Shown one piece after another: positions 11,764 through 23,235 of a stretch of 29,199 bases of DNA (positions are counted from its first letter, which is position 1; each line of letters opens with the position of its first letter). The notes beneath the pieces were generated by a model. It did no database searches, was not told the DNA's origin, and saw nothing but the letters and a program-made list of their open reading frames with translations. The stretch is from Hypsibius dujardini (Eukaryota; Tardigrada; Eutardigrada; Parachela; Hypsibiidae). Made by a program: the position numbers and the translations under genes. The stretch spans positions 1-29,199 of the forward strand of contig LRSR01005291.1 of NCBI GenBank assembly GCA_001579985.1, given 5' to 3'.

Positions 11764-14700
11764 TTAACTCAGTTCAAAGCCAGAGTCGGACTCTATAGCG
11801 TACAACAGTTTCTGCCGCAATTTCGTTTCGTCACCCACGTTGGGCAGTTTGAGAAGACTCATGCAGGTGCTGGCAGTCGGGAGGCGGTCTTGTCCAGTCA
11901 CCGGATTGATTGTGAACTTATGCGGCAAATCCTATGAGAAAAAGCAAGCTAAAGAGATAATGACATAGTTATTACAGGTACTGACCTACCTTGAATCCCA
12001 AAAGCGGTGGGCGAGATACACTGGTTACAAACTTGAGCAACTTTCGCTTTGATTCTTCGCTCAATGACTGGACGATCTTCCAAAACAACTGGATTGTTGG
12101 ATGTTCCTCGTCGTAAGGGCCTTAAATGAAAGGAATTGAAATACCACAACACGTGGGGAGCAAAATAGATTACACGACAACGAGAAGCGAATATGAAAAA
12201 GCGAATAAGTTGTACTCACTGCCATATACGGTGTTCCTGCGCCAGTCCCGGACGTCGATGGGTTCTTCCGCCCCTGATATCAGAGTTTGAAGCTCTCTAA
12301 AGTTAAAGATCTGAAGTAACTGGATCGGCACGACATCTGACAGTCCTTCCCGGAAATACGCCGTGTGATGCTTTATCTATAATTGTTATATGGGCATTCA
12401 TTTGTACAACTACTGCATGGAAACTGAACGCTACACCGAAATAACTAACCTGCTTATTGAGCTTAAAGTCAGCCATAAGGAAGATATATTCAATCACATT
12501 CTCCTTGTTTACGAGGATATTTCTTCCATTTGGTTTTAGGTCCACCTGCCTGTGAAAGATTTAAAATAAGTTGAAACATTTGACTTTCATTTTTACTAGT
12601 GAAGTGAATAGCAAACACCTGAACTATTCCTCTGACCTGGTCACACCCATTTCATCAACGGCCACTGAAAAATCAAGTGCAAGATCTACGAAATCCCCGC
12701 TGAACTGCTTGAGGGACAGCAAATTCTTAAAGAGTGTCGGATCCAACGATTTGAGGTAGTGAATATCAACATTGCCGAGATTATTCTTCGCCAGTAGCTT
12801 CTTCAGGAAGAAATCAGCAAAATGCAGCTCCGTTAAGAGGTTCTCGTAGATGGCTTTTCCCAGCATCCGACCGAGAAAGAAAAAGTGCTCTCTATAGTTG
12901 TGCGGAAAGAGGATAGTAGCCTCAGGGTTGGGATACAAGGCGCTGTCAGCGTTGGTCCTAAAGATTCCTCGATTAGCGTCGAAACCAGCGCGCAGAGTCT
13001 GGCCCATGAATTCTCGAAATAAACCTCCTCCATCAACTCCAGCCTCATCAAGACCTGCAAGATTCTGGAAGGTCACCTTGATGGGTTTGCGCATATCTTG
13101 GACAACATTTCTGTCGAGATCGGTGAAGCTGTCTTCGTAGATGTAATCCCGTCGGACCTTAACGTGGGCGTGGCTGTCCGGTCGGAGAAAGTCGAATTCC
13201 GATCGCATTGCGTTCTTTTCCGCTTTCAATGTTAAATAGACAAAGAGCAGACGCTGTTGGAACGGCAACAAACACGGCATCTGGTCGACAACCAGACTGA
13301 ACCGCAGCTCGTCAAAAGTTGCGCCGGCTGTTGGAAAATTCTTGAGTCTACAAATACCAATTGATCAAGCTGCATGTACGCCAGAAACATCTACTGACTT
13401 TTCGTACCTCCACTGTCTAAACAATCAACTTACGGTTTGAAGGGGTTCAACTTCTCAAAAATATCATAAATAAAATCCCTCTGGCCAACAGTCCGCTTAG
13501 TTCGATCAGCCAATGCAATCAGCCGCGGACTCGCCCAAAAACCATCCGGACAGAACGCACGACGAGCATCTCGGTCGTGGAGTTCCTGAAAATTAAGCAC
13601 ATATACTGTATGCTACGTTAAGTTTCGTAAGTTAATATACAAGCAATCAATATTAGTATACCTCGAGCATACAGCCTTGGACGAAGGTAGCGATATGTCA
13701 TACAACCCAAAAACGTACCTTGATCAGCTGAACCACAGAGATGAACAAGTGAGACATGAGTCTTGCGTACTCGGGATCAGTTTGGTGCGGTGTAGGAGTG
13801 TATGCTAAAAATACCATCCCAGAAGCGACGTCACGAGCACTGGCAGCAATGAGAACAACCTCGTCCAGTGAAAACTCGAATCCTGTTCCAGTATTTGCCC
13901 GATCATCGGAACTGAATTCATCGTCATAGACAGTGGCGATGATACAAATTAGCAGCTTGCAAAATACCGCATACAGCTGAATCCACGGCTTGTTGCTGGC
14001 AAAGTCAAACGTCGTGCCGGCATTCAGCGATGTGCTGGGTAGAATGCCGAAGTGATTGACGCGCTGCCAGAGAGAGCGGAGGAAGGCTGTGTTGAAGGCA
14101 AATTTGTAGAAGAGAGTCGGCATGATCATTCCATCCTGGTAGGGATTTATTATGAGAGCTGTACAAATTCCGGCCGCGTCGTCCACACTTGTGGGCAGCT
14201 TCACCTAATTAGGGAGGAAATTGAACGTCTTAATCAAAGCTGGTACGATATATTAAAAGAACAGAACGACAAAGCAAGCCACAATTACATCAAGACTCTC
14301 GACCATCATAGAGATGAAAGCAGGATTTTCCAGGACAGCTTCAATCTCCTTCTTGGCCTCTTGGAGGGTTTCCGTTTCTTCCGTCTTGGGCGCCACCGCT
14401 GCCGAAGTCACAGTGAGAACTGCTTCCATATCCTCATCCTCATCTTCTTCTTCGATTTGCATCTGCATACTGACTGGCTCCACTTTCTCCACAACAACTG
14501 TCGGAGTGGAGAACAAACCCGCCAAGGCGAAACTGAGAATGCGCAGTACAGCCGGGTTTCTCGTGCCGATAAAGATTCGAATCCATTGGTTGAGAAGGAC
14601 CATCAACGACCAACACAGCCAGATGTCTGCGGAAAACGGTTTCTCTACATCACTGATAAGAGCTGCCAAAATTGTGGAGAATGCAACGACAGGCACTTTG

Positions 14701-16149
14701 ACTTTTGATTGTTCAGCGAGTGAACGGATGACGAAAGCGTTGACAATCTTCTCCCGCGATGTCGACAGGACTTGATTGCAGAAGAAGGACATTGCCAGCT
14801 TCGCTGAATCGAGTGCTTGCCCTTCCAGTAGGATGTTCAGAGGTGCGACGAGCAGGGAGAGCAGGGACAACTGCAGTGCTCCAACAGGAGTGGAAGACGA
14901 GGTCAACGTCAGTCCATTGGAGCGGGATTTCAGGATGGTCAGACAGGACCTGTGCACCAAATAGATGAACAAATCAAAACCCTTTCAATTCAATTGAAAG
15001 TGAAACATGAATCCACTTACCGAAAAAAGTGGCGTTTAATCAGAAAGACGCACACGGCAAGGTTGGTCTGCTTGGGTAAGGTCTCATTGCCAATGATAAT
15101 CTCCGCCAGCCGCAAAACCGAATTGCTTTCCGATGGGCTACAGTCTATCAATGATACAGCCGCAGCGAGCTCCAAAGAGCCTCCGATGAACTTTGCCATT
15201 GTCAAGGCACTTTTCCAATCCTTGGCGCATTCCACCAGACAGGCATCCTTGAGACGAATCATATTGTGACATAAGAAGAAGATTGCACGGCTCTCCGGTC
15301 CTCCACTGCTTCCCTCACGGAAAAAATAGATATTGGCGGCCCGTAGGAAGTGCAGCAATCGACTCAAGTCTTGTGTGGAAGATAATTCCGATTTTAACTG
15401 CTCCATTTCGCCAAGAAATAGCGCTTTCTGTAAGAAAAGTGACGCGACGTAACTAATTATTTCGGATGAAAGTAGGTCATTTGGGGAATCTCACCTGCTG
15501 ATGGCGAACGAGGAATCTCCGGGCCAGCGACTGAAGCTTGACGATTCTCGCAATCTTTTTCCGAAGTTCCTACAAGTATTAAACGAGATGCTAATTGAAA
15601 CATTCACACAAAAGACGTTAGAGCCATCCGAGAAGTGAAGCAACTAAACTTACCTCTCGTTGTCGACGATCTTCTTCGGCACGTCTGGTTGTTTCATTTC
15701 GCCCCTCCTAAATCCAGTCAAAAGTAACACTACTCTTCAAAGGTAATGAAAGGATGCTACAAGCATGTTGAAAAACTTGTAATATGTGGCAAGCGGCTGG
15801 CTTTCAACTTTCAACTACAGCACCGTATCAATCAATCAGTCGATCAAAACATTTCCAGGTGGTGCACTGAATGCGTTGATTGATGGATTTGTTTGACATA
15901 GCTTAAATATTCAACCAATCAATCAAACAAGGCGCTTTTATGTGCATAAAGTGGGCGACTTCTCAGGAGTATTTCTTCTGGCTAAATCCGTTCCATGCCC
16001 TGCGCTAGTTATTGAATTGCCACAAAACTACGGATTAAGCAAGTTCGAGGGATTCGTTTAAAAAAATATGTGATCGTACGTACCACGCGATTGCTTCCCC
16101 GCAAGAATTGTGGAGGTCTTTTTCGATGGTCTCCTTCGAAGGAAAACAT
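11764..16149 (-). CDS. UBE3C: HECT-type E3 ubiquitin ligase UBE3C
   Basis: UBE3C (yeast Hul5) accepts ubiquitin from an E2 onto a catalytic cysteine and extends chains on substrates at the proteasome. Minus-strand exons: 16149-16084, 15707-15654, 15569-15495, 15427-15021, 14949-14289, 14204-13719, 13585-13434, 13347-12637, 12549-12450, 12376-12220, 12120-11990, 11931-11764. Phases agree throughout and give 1055 residues, close to the human length of about 1080. The N terminus [18 protein letters not shown] is the UBE3C signature, and an IQ-like segment ([14 protein letters not shown]) falls at about 47-60. Residues 200-420 hold an acidic [11 protein letters not shown] patch. The HECT domain covers about 690-1055: [56 protein letters not shown], then [15 protein letters not shown] with the catalytic Cys at about 1023 (codon 11865-11863). 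The C terminus is ESDSGFELS. Every catalytic element expected is present. UBE3B is the nearest alternative, but the N terminus and the LDEAG/FREF motifs favour UBE3C. Confidence 0.96.
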
Positions 16150-17649
16150 CTGCACCTTAGGTTGACTATCAATTCCTATCCCAATCCGATTCCCTGAACG
16201 CCTGAATGAAGAGAAACAAGGCAACAAAAGGCAACGTCAAAATGTCAAAGGATCATCTTCAACTGAAACATCACCTTGACGGTATACTTTACCTTACCGT
16301 AAGCGAGCGGAGGAGATTATCTTCTTCTCTAGACAGGCACAATTAAACTGAAAAATCAAATCAGATTTCTTTTTTGGGAACGGGATCTAAAAACATGTTT
16401 ACGCAATTTTGACAGTACTCGTACTCGTATGCATGAATCAGCTGTAGCATGACCATACTGTCAGGTCCCCATGAGTTAACTACTAAGTATTTCTACTCTA
16501 GTCCACAAACGAATACAAGTTCAAACAACTAATTCTACTCTGTTATCAAGGTATTTTATACTTATTAGTTATTATTTACCGGAGAAAATGTCTGTTTGGA
16601 GTTTGGAGAATTGTTACAGCAAAAAAAGTCACCAAAATGAAACAGAATCCGTCACTCACAGGCTCATCAAGAGTTCAACCCAAAGAGGATATATAATAAG
16701 AGCCACACCATAAGTCTACGGACAGACACGCAGGCCCTGCGAAGTGAGGAAAATCATAAAATAAAATAAAATAAAATGATAATCCATATCGATCGCATAG
16801 AATATGGCCGGATATTACAGAACTAGATAGATGTAATTTTTTAAAATTGTATTCAGAAAATTCTATCCATGTAACAATTTTTAAAAATTAAAAAACTAGA
16901 GATAAATGATCACGTGATGCGTTGTCCTGTACGGCATGCCATAGATTTCGTGTTGAAGCAAACGCTTGATTTCAATTTGCTCAACTTCTGCTCGCAAAGA
17001 AGTGCGCCTAAAAGAGACATGTCTTTTACTGTGTTTATACCGCACTCTCCCTCGTAATTTTGTCTCACAGGGAAAATGCTTAATTTCTACCAAAAAAGAG
17101 CTATTATCTAAAGTGATTTTGCAATGAAAATTTATGGCCATTTCAATTTAACCGAAGTAATTGAGATTCCCACACGGCCTTGAGAATTGACCGGTCACAG
17201 TTTTTTTTCTCGAGCTTTCGTTCTCACGCTTTTGACTCAATTCGCTAATTTCATCTCACCCTTCGCCTATTCATTTGTGAAGAGAGAAAGGCTACTTCGA
17301 AATCGACTTAGAAGTGTTTCTAAAGGAGCAGAGGAGCCAGCGAAAGGACTGTTCTCCAAAGAGACCTGGTTTGCGTTCTCTGCTTCGTCGGACGATTTAT
17401 TTGTGGCGGCTGAAGGCTAACAACTTTTTGAGCTAATTTTTGTCTTAGGCTCCCGGAATAAAGACTTGCAAAGGGTGCGGAGACTTCACAGCTCAAAACG
17501 ATAAGATTTTATCGCGAGTTTTACAATTTATATTTCGCGTACTTATTTCGCGACGTGTGAAAGACCAAAATGCTCTAGTACGAGAACAGTCAAGACAGAA
17601 TACTCTCAGCCGGAAAGTGAAGAAAATGAAAAACTATTAATGGCAACTA
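16150..17649. other. Upstream region of UBE3C, largely non-coding
   Basis: This region should include the UBE3C promoter and 5' untranslated region. It contains a TATA-bearing repeat copy (16671-16733), an AAAAT-rich tract at about 16758-16777, and a cluster of CGCGA/TCGCG motifs at about 17510-17556. The last resembles decayed palindromic repeats. Open frames at 16896-17141 (minus) and 17187-17420 (plus) are unrecognised. Confidence 0.45.
16671..16733 (+). repeat. Dispersed repeat copy A with TATA-like core
   Basis: This copy contains CAAAGAGGATATATAA, then TCTACGGACAGACACGCAG. It matches, in opposite orientation, the segment at 19587-19655. An A-rich tail of AAAAT units follows about 25 bases downstream (about 16758-16777). 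It could be part of a retroposed short element or a duplicated promoter region. Confidence 0.65.
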
Positions 17650-17782
17650 AACAGACAAACAGACAGACACAGACAAACTGGTACGAAGACAAAGACAAGG
17701 CAGACCAAAAAGGGGAAAGATAAAGAGGTTGCAACTGAAATATAGAAAAAGCGACAGACAAACAGACAGACAGACATACATT
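17650..17782. repeat. Imperfect ACAG/ACAGACAG microsatellite region
   Basis: ACAG-type tetranucleotide runs at both ends of the stretch flank a less regular A/G-rich middle. It lies about 40 bases past the end of the ATPase pseudogene on that gene's strand. Confidence 0.8.
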
Positions 17783-17823
17783 ATCATATTCGAACAATTT
17801 GATGTCTAGCGTTTCTTTCTTGT

Positions 17824-18536
<713 letters not shown>

Positions 18537-19586
18537 AAGGATTCCGCCGTGATAAAACCACACATTCAACCACTCAACGTGAGGATTATCCGATAAAGTT
18601 AAAATATGCAAATCGATCAATCAATCGACCGAACGTAACAGAAAATCTCCTTTAAGCTAAACCGACAAGAGGAGATAGCCCATTTAAAACTAGACATCAG
18701 AATAGCAACAAAATTTTTCGCCATGGGGTCTTTGAGTAATAACACCCTAGAATGATCAACGAATCCGAAGTTTACGGTCCTACCAAGTACGTAAATCAGT
18801 CAATCAAACGACATCCGGTAACAATCACATATCAGCCAATTAACCAAACCACAGCCAATCAAAACTAACTCTCAACGCACCTTGCTCGGAGTTCGTTGAG
18901 CCGTGACAATTCACCCACCAGATGCGGAAGCAGCGCAGACTTCTTCTGAAGCGTCGGAAATTTTTTCCTTCGGCGGAACTGGCTCCTCCTAGTCGGGGAT
19001 GAAAGTGTGCGATGCATTTTCGATGCGCCAGATCCTTGTAGAGTTGTTGCCGCTTTTTAGATGCGCTACTCCCGGCTTGTGCTCCAGCGAAATAAGTTCG
19101 CAAGTTCCTCCATTGCTTGGAAATTCACATGAAAATAATACGTACAGAAAACAACCAAGATTTCCTTGTGTTTTTATAATTTTCCAGACGCCAAAGACGA
19201 TAAGTAATCAAATGAGGCAGTTTTGAATAGAAATGGATTTTTTTATGGGCCCCCGTGCGTGACAAACTTTGTGTTGAACTGGGGTTTTTTCTCCTCTTTT
19301 CCAAAAAAGAAATGCGGCTCATTCATCCATCCAAAAAAAATTTAACATAATTTTATACAACAGTCCTTGCATTTTTCTCTGAAGCATTTGGTATAATGTT
19401 TGAACGACAACTAGTATATTGAGGCAAAAAAAATCGGTAAAGCCGAAGCACGTGAACTGCTTATTGACTGCTGTTGCCAATTGGTGAGCTCGAAATAAGT
19501 AGGAGGAGCTATACTTCACTAAATTTTCTCATTAGTGTATCTACGTAGATAGACCAATGAAAACACACCACAGTCTGAGTATCAGC
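18537..19586. other. No gene recognised upstream of the ATPase pseudogene
   Basis: I looked here for the missing N-terminal half of the ATPase (DKTGT, TGES, M1-M4) and did not find it. A minus-strand open frame at 18840-19103 has no P-type ATPase motif. The sequence is AT-rich and holds TCAATCAATC-like short repeats near 18616-18622 and 18796-18850. Confidence 0.45.
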
Positions 19587-19655
19587 AGACTGCGTGTCTC
19601 CCCGTAGAATATGGCTTAGTCAGCCTCTTGTTATATATCCTCTTTGAGTTCAACC
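19587..19655 (-). repeat. Dispersed repeat copy B with TATA-like core
   Basis: Read on the minus strand this gives TTGAACTCAAAGAGGATATA, then TAACAAGAG and, after a short diverged stretch, TCTACGGGGAGACACGCAG. It matches copy A at 16671-16733 in inverted orientation. The two copies enclose the ATPase pseudogene and about 2.9 kb. Confidence 0.65.
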
Positions 19656-19989
19656 TGAGTCGAGGTAGTAATGTAGCTGGGCCTATAGAAACAGATGGCA
19701 GCACCCCTGCTAGTGCTTAGTCTTGTTGTCAGGGAAGCATCATAATAACTCGGCAAGTACTAGTATGAGGCAAAGTCTGTATTACGGCTCACCTCTATCT
19801 GGTCGATAAATCGGCTCACTCGGCTAGCAGGGGGCGCCCTCGGCGTTCAACTACTTAAATTGGTATTGCTGTCCTGCGCTATTATCAATCAAGTAAAGAT
19901 GCGCTATAGAAACGGCGTCGTATCTCAGGCATGTATCATTCAGGTTTCTGCATTATTTTATTCCGGCTCGCTAGACAACGCTTCGATCA

Positions 19990-21047
19990 CAGCTTGTTTG
20001 ACAACATGTCTTATCGGCTTTGCTCGCTTTCAAGCCTTTTAACAGGCTTCTTTTGTGTATCTTATTTATTAAGAGAAGCAGCGGTCTTCTTTTGTGTATC
20101 TTATTTATTAAGAGAAGCAGCGGTCTTTTGTTTTTCAGGCTTCTTTTTAACAACTTATTGGGCTTTGGTCAGACGCTCTTCAAGGGCAAGCCGGACGGAC
20201 GCTTCGCTCTATAACTTTCCAGGAGAGGTATCCAGTCGGGTGTCTTTCACTTTTCGCGTTTTCGAAGAAATGGAGTTGTTAAGTCGTTGATGCGTGCTCA
20301 TCGCGATGTCGTATCCGGCAGTGGTTCCACTAATCTGGCGGCGAATAGATCACAAGGTCGAGTCGATGTTTGGCTCCGATAGGCACAGGCGCTTGTATGA
20401 TTCACGCAAGTTTTGTTCCTCCTCTAAGGGGGGGCAGCATCTAGCCGGCAGCATTCCCACATGCAAGTACAGTCACCTGGGTACGGTCATCTCCGTCAAA
20501 ACATTAAGTGACGTTCCTTATTCCGTTCGAAACATAAACTTTGCTGTACCGAGTACCGAGTGCAAATCTGCAAACCCAAGTTCCAAAAGCTGTTCGGGTT
20601 TGAGGTATTCTTCCGTCTTGAGCTTCTTAATGAGGGCGGCGTACTGCAAACACAGCTCATCTGTCCACTGTCTTGCTTTCTTCCGGTTGTCAGCCTGACT
20701 AATTCGCTCTGATAATGTGGGATGTCGCTGCAGGAAGGCTGCGTGCCAACAGTTGCTAAAAGTGCTCTCAAGCAGATCCTTTTCCTTGCACAAACCAAGG
20801 ACAAATTTGCCTCAGGTGATGCCTGAATAACAGTACACCGAGCTCGGCACAATTGTGCAGTAGATCGCAGATCGCAAGCTCCTCTTTCGGCGTAAACTTG
20901 GTCGGTCTTCCTCGTGACCCGATTTGTCGATCATTTAAATGCCGTTGAAGAGTTGTCTGCGACACGCGAAAAATTGTAAGCAGCATTCCAAACAGTTGTA
21001 ATCCCTTCCTCAACTGCATGTATGGCCGCATCCAATCTGCTACTCAT
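19990..21047 (-). pseudogene. Broken pogo/Tigger-type transposase (HTH-psq, CENP-B HTH, partial DDE)
   Basis: Such transposases bind the terminal repeats through two helix-turn-helix modules and cut DNA with a DDE/DDD domain. Translation from the ATG at 21047 gives LDAAIHAVEEGITTVWNAAY. A one-base insertion in the T run (20969-20973 on the plus strand) then shifts frame to RVSQTTLQRHLNDRQIGSRG followed by RPTKFTPKEELAICDLLHN. After another shift near 20817 comes the CENP-B-type module (HAAFLQRHPTLSERISQADN, then RKKARQWTDEL). The region that should carry the first catalytic Asp reads FWNLGLQ or LLELGF in the two candidate frames, without DETG. A third-frame remnant DRTQVTVLACGNAAG remains near 20475-20431, and only a short part of the DDE core is left. 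The tail (about 20150-19950) is Lys-rich with several stops. The gene cannot encode an active enzyme. Confidence 0.8.
20047..20124. repeat. Perfect 39-bp tandem duplication in the transposase tail
   Basis: Two identical 39-base units (20047-20085 and 20086-20124), each beginning CTTCTTTTGTGTATC and ending GAGAAGCAGCGGT. On the minus strand they read KKTAASLNK plus a stop, so they lie in the Lys-rich C-terminal tail of the decayed transposase. Perfect identity implies a recent duplication. Confidence 0.95.
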
Positions 21048-21516
21048 TTCCGAATAACAAATTTGAAAAATGATAAAACCGCAAAATATTGATGAACACT
21101 AAACCAAGATGAGGCAAACAAATGGCAGTAAATTGGAAATTTAAATAAATGTTCTTGTGCAATGAGCATCTGCGAAACCGCATCTGCACAGCGACAATCA
21201 GCTGATCGTTTCTGTTGGAAATATGCCGGTGTGATTTGTACCAGTGGCGCCCCTGCAGCCTGAACAAGTTTTTTTCACAGCAATTTGTTTCTAACCAATC
21301 GCATTTTTAACCCACATGACATTCGTGACTATTTCTTGCCGCAATTAAACTAAACCATTATTTGTAATGTTTTGAAAGTCCAAAAAAGAAGTTTATTCTT
21401 TTACTGTACACGTAGTTCGGTTTGAAATGAGTGAGCCGATTTACCGACCAAGTGGAGGGGGAGCCGAAATACAGACTTCGCCTCATACATGAACTGGTAC
21501 GCTTTTTTCCATTTAA

Positions 21517-21766
21517 TAGAGAGTTTTCGCAAACGGTAGAGAGTTTTCGCAAACGGTATATCTCATGGTATAGCGGTACAGTATGGAAAACTCTCTGACC
21601 CCAGTTCATTTTTCTATACTGTACGGCTATACCGTGAGATATACCGTTTGCGAAAACTCTCTGGTATCTCACGGTATAGCGGTACAGTATAGAAAACTCT
21701 CTGACCCCAGTTCATTTTTCTATACTGTACGGCCATACCGTGAGATATACCGTTTGCGAAAACTCT
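21517..21766. mobile_element. Tandemly duplicated palindromic MITE
   Basis: A 47-base arm at 21540-21586 (starting AGAGTTTTCGCAAACGGTA) is the reverse complement, with three mismatches, of 21614-21660. The spacer between the arms is 27 bases. A 102-base unit (21559-21660) is then repeated directly at 21665-21766 with three differences and again ends in the same inverted arm. At the left edge a 20-base piece of the arm is itself duplicated in tandem (21517-21536 and 21537-21556). No coding capacity. It begins about 30 bases beyond the pogo-like element's right TA and shares no obvious ends with it. Confidence 0.9.
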
Positions 21767-23235
21767 AATGAGGGGTTGCGTAATGTCGGCATCCTCTTCA
21801 TGCAGCGATCCATCATTGTGCATGCCATTGCACGTCATCTATCTTTTACTTCCCGCAAATCTGAGAAGGTAATCTTCAAATCTGGCACCTTTATATTGAT
21901 GCGCAACTGCAACTCCTCCATCAATAACCGACCACCTGTTTGATAGAAGGTGGACTTTAGGTAATCGTTATACATGTAGTGCATAGATATTAGATGAAGA
22001 TGCTTCAGTGGTTAGTCTAGCAGAAATAAATGGAAATGCCGACATGGCATAAGGCCTTGAGCTTTCTTGAAAATATAATTATATAAATAGCATGCACGAC
22101 TGCCCTGCAAGTATGACTACTGCCCTAACTAGTACGACGATACTGTACGGTCGGTAATAATATCATTCTGCATGATGAGAAGGAGAAAATGAGCATCGAT
22201 TTTGCGCGTTGAATTCTCTTAGATAATGGAAAGATAGAAGAGAGGAACCCAGCTGGATGCACCTTGGGCTTTGGCTAAATTAGCGCTTGACTTGGGGACT
22301 TTGCCGGTTTAATCAATAAACAGCCGGTAAGCTGAAAGTGTCCCCACACGCATACCGACGTCAAAGCCATCATTTTCTGAGGCATCATGCAAGCCATTAT
22401 TATTGCATAAAATAGGTAGACAGGAACTGTAATATTGCAACTCGCTTTCAAATTTCATTCGACAGTGACAGTGCCATACGTACGTACTACAGGAGTGCCG
22501 GTACCGTATTGCAGGAAAGAGTTACCATTAGAGAGGTCTTTTCTTTCCTCTGCACACTGTTCTATTCGGTCGCCACTCTGACCACACTTTCCGTGACACT
22601 TTCTAAGGACACCCATCCCCAAGCCCTTTTTACTGTAACCGGAAGGATTATAATGGAGCTACTAAGCGGGCACTGTTCCGTTCTATACTAGTACCCTCTT
22701 CCTCCTACAGGAACCCAAGTGTTCCATTGACGACATGACGGGAGAGAGGGAAAGGAAAGGTGTTTGCCGTTGAGATTGCCTTCTTTCTTTATTCACCATC
22801 TTGGGATACATTGAGCTGGTGAGGCTTCTTCCCGGTTGGTTCATCTGCAAGTACAGTGCATGTTCAATCATATCATATTTAGTCCCAGTGTCCTGTACCC
22901 ACAACTGGACCAGCCTGATTCGTTTCGGACTATTTTTCCTATTTAAGTTGGTCTGGGCTGAAACTTTGGCTTACCAATTACGGTACGGTACGATCGCCGG
23001 GGGAATAGTCATGGTTTGATTTATTGCAGTACAAAATTGGTGAGTGGTTCAATACCATCTTCTCCAGAATTGATTAAAGTATCAACAATTTAAAGCTCAA
23101 TTTTACCTTTGCAGAGTGTCAATTTTGAAGGAAAGAATGAGGAACTAGAATTAAAATAAATAAAGGTCATCCGTTTGACCGGTTGGTTTTTCTTTTGTTT
23201 CGCTGTTGTATGGTGTGCGTGGACGTGGTCAAGAA
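21767..23235. other. Intergenic, nothing firmly recognised
   Basis: This lies between the MITE and the start codon of the IQ-motif gene and should hold that gene's promoter and 5' untranslated sequence. Only unrecognised open frames under 75 codons were seen. Confidence 0.5.

Larger units (their letters stand above)
19766..21485 (-). mobile_element. Degenerate pogo/Tigger-like DNA transposon with about 56-bp terminal inverted repeats
   Basis: The left end at 19766-19821 and the right end at 21429-21485 are reverse complements at most positions; both begin TGAGGC(A/G)AAGTCTGTATT and end AAATCGGCTCACTC. Both ends are flanked by TA (19764-19765 and 21486-21487), the target duplication expected of Tc1/mariner/pogo elements. 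The interior encodes a broken transposase on the minus strand. The element is 1720 bp, short for an intact autonomous pogo-type element, so internal sequence has probably been lost. The exact outer boundary rests on where similarity stops. Confidence 0.85.

Noticed and set aside
12898-13140. 80-codon plus-strand open frame opposite the HECT exon
   Set aside because: It lies wholly opposite the conserved HECT N-lobe and has no independent support.
14052-14708. 218-codon plus-strand open frame opposite UBE3C exons
   Set aside because: It is antisense to well-supported UBE3C coding exons and crosses one of their introns; no domain is recognisable. A shadow of the minus-strand gene.
18840-19103. 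Minus-strand open frame considered as the N-terminal part of the ATPase pseudogene
   Set aside because: No TGES, DKTGT or membrane-segment similarity was found, so continuity could not be supported.
20294-20698. 134-codon plus-strand open frame in the transposon
   Set aside because: It is the complement of the decayed transposase, whose motifs are clear on the minus strand.
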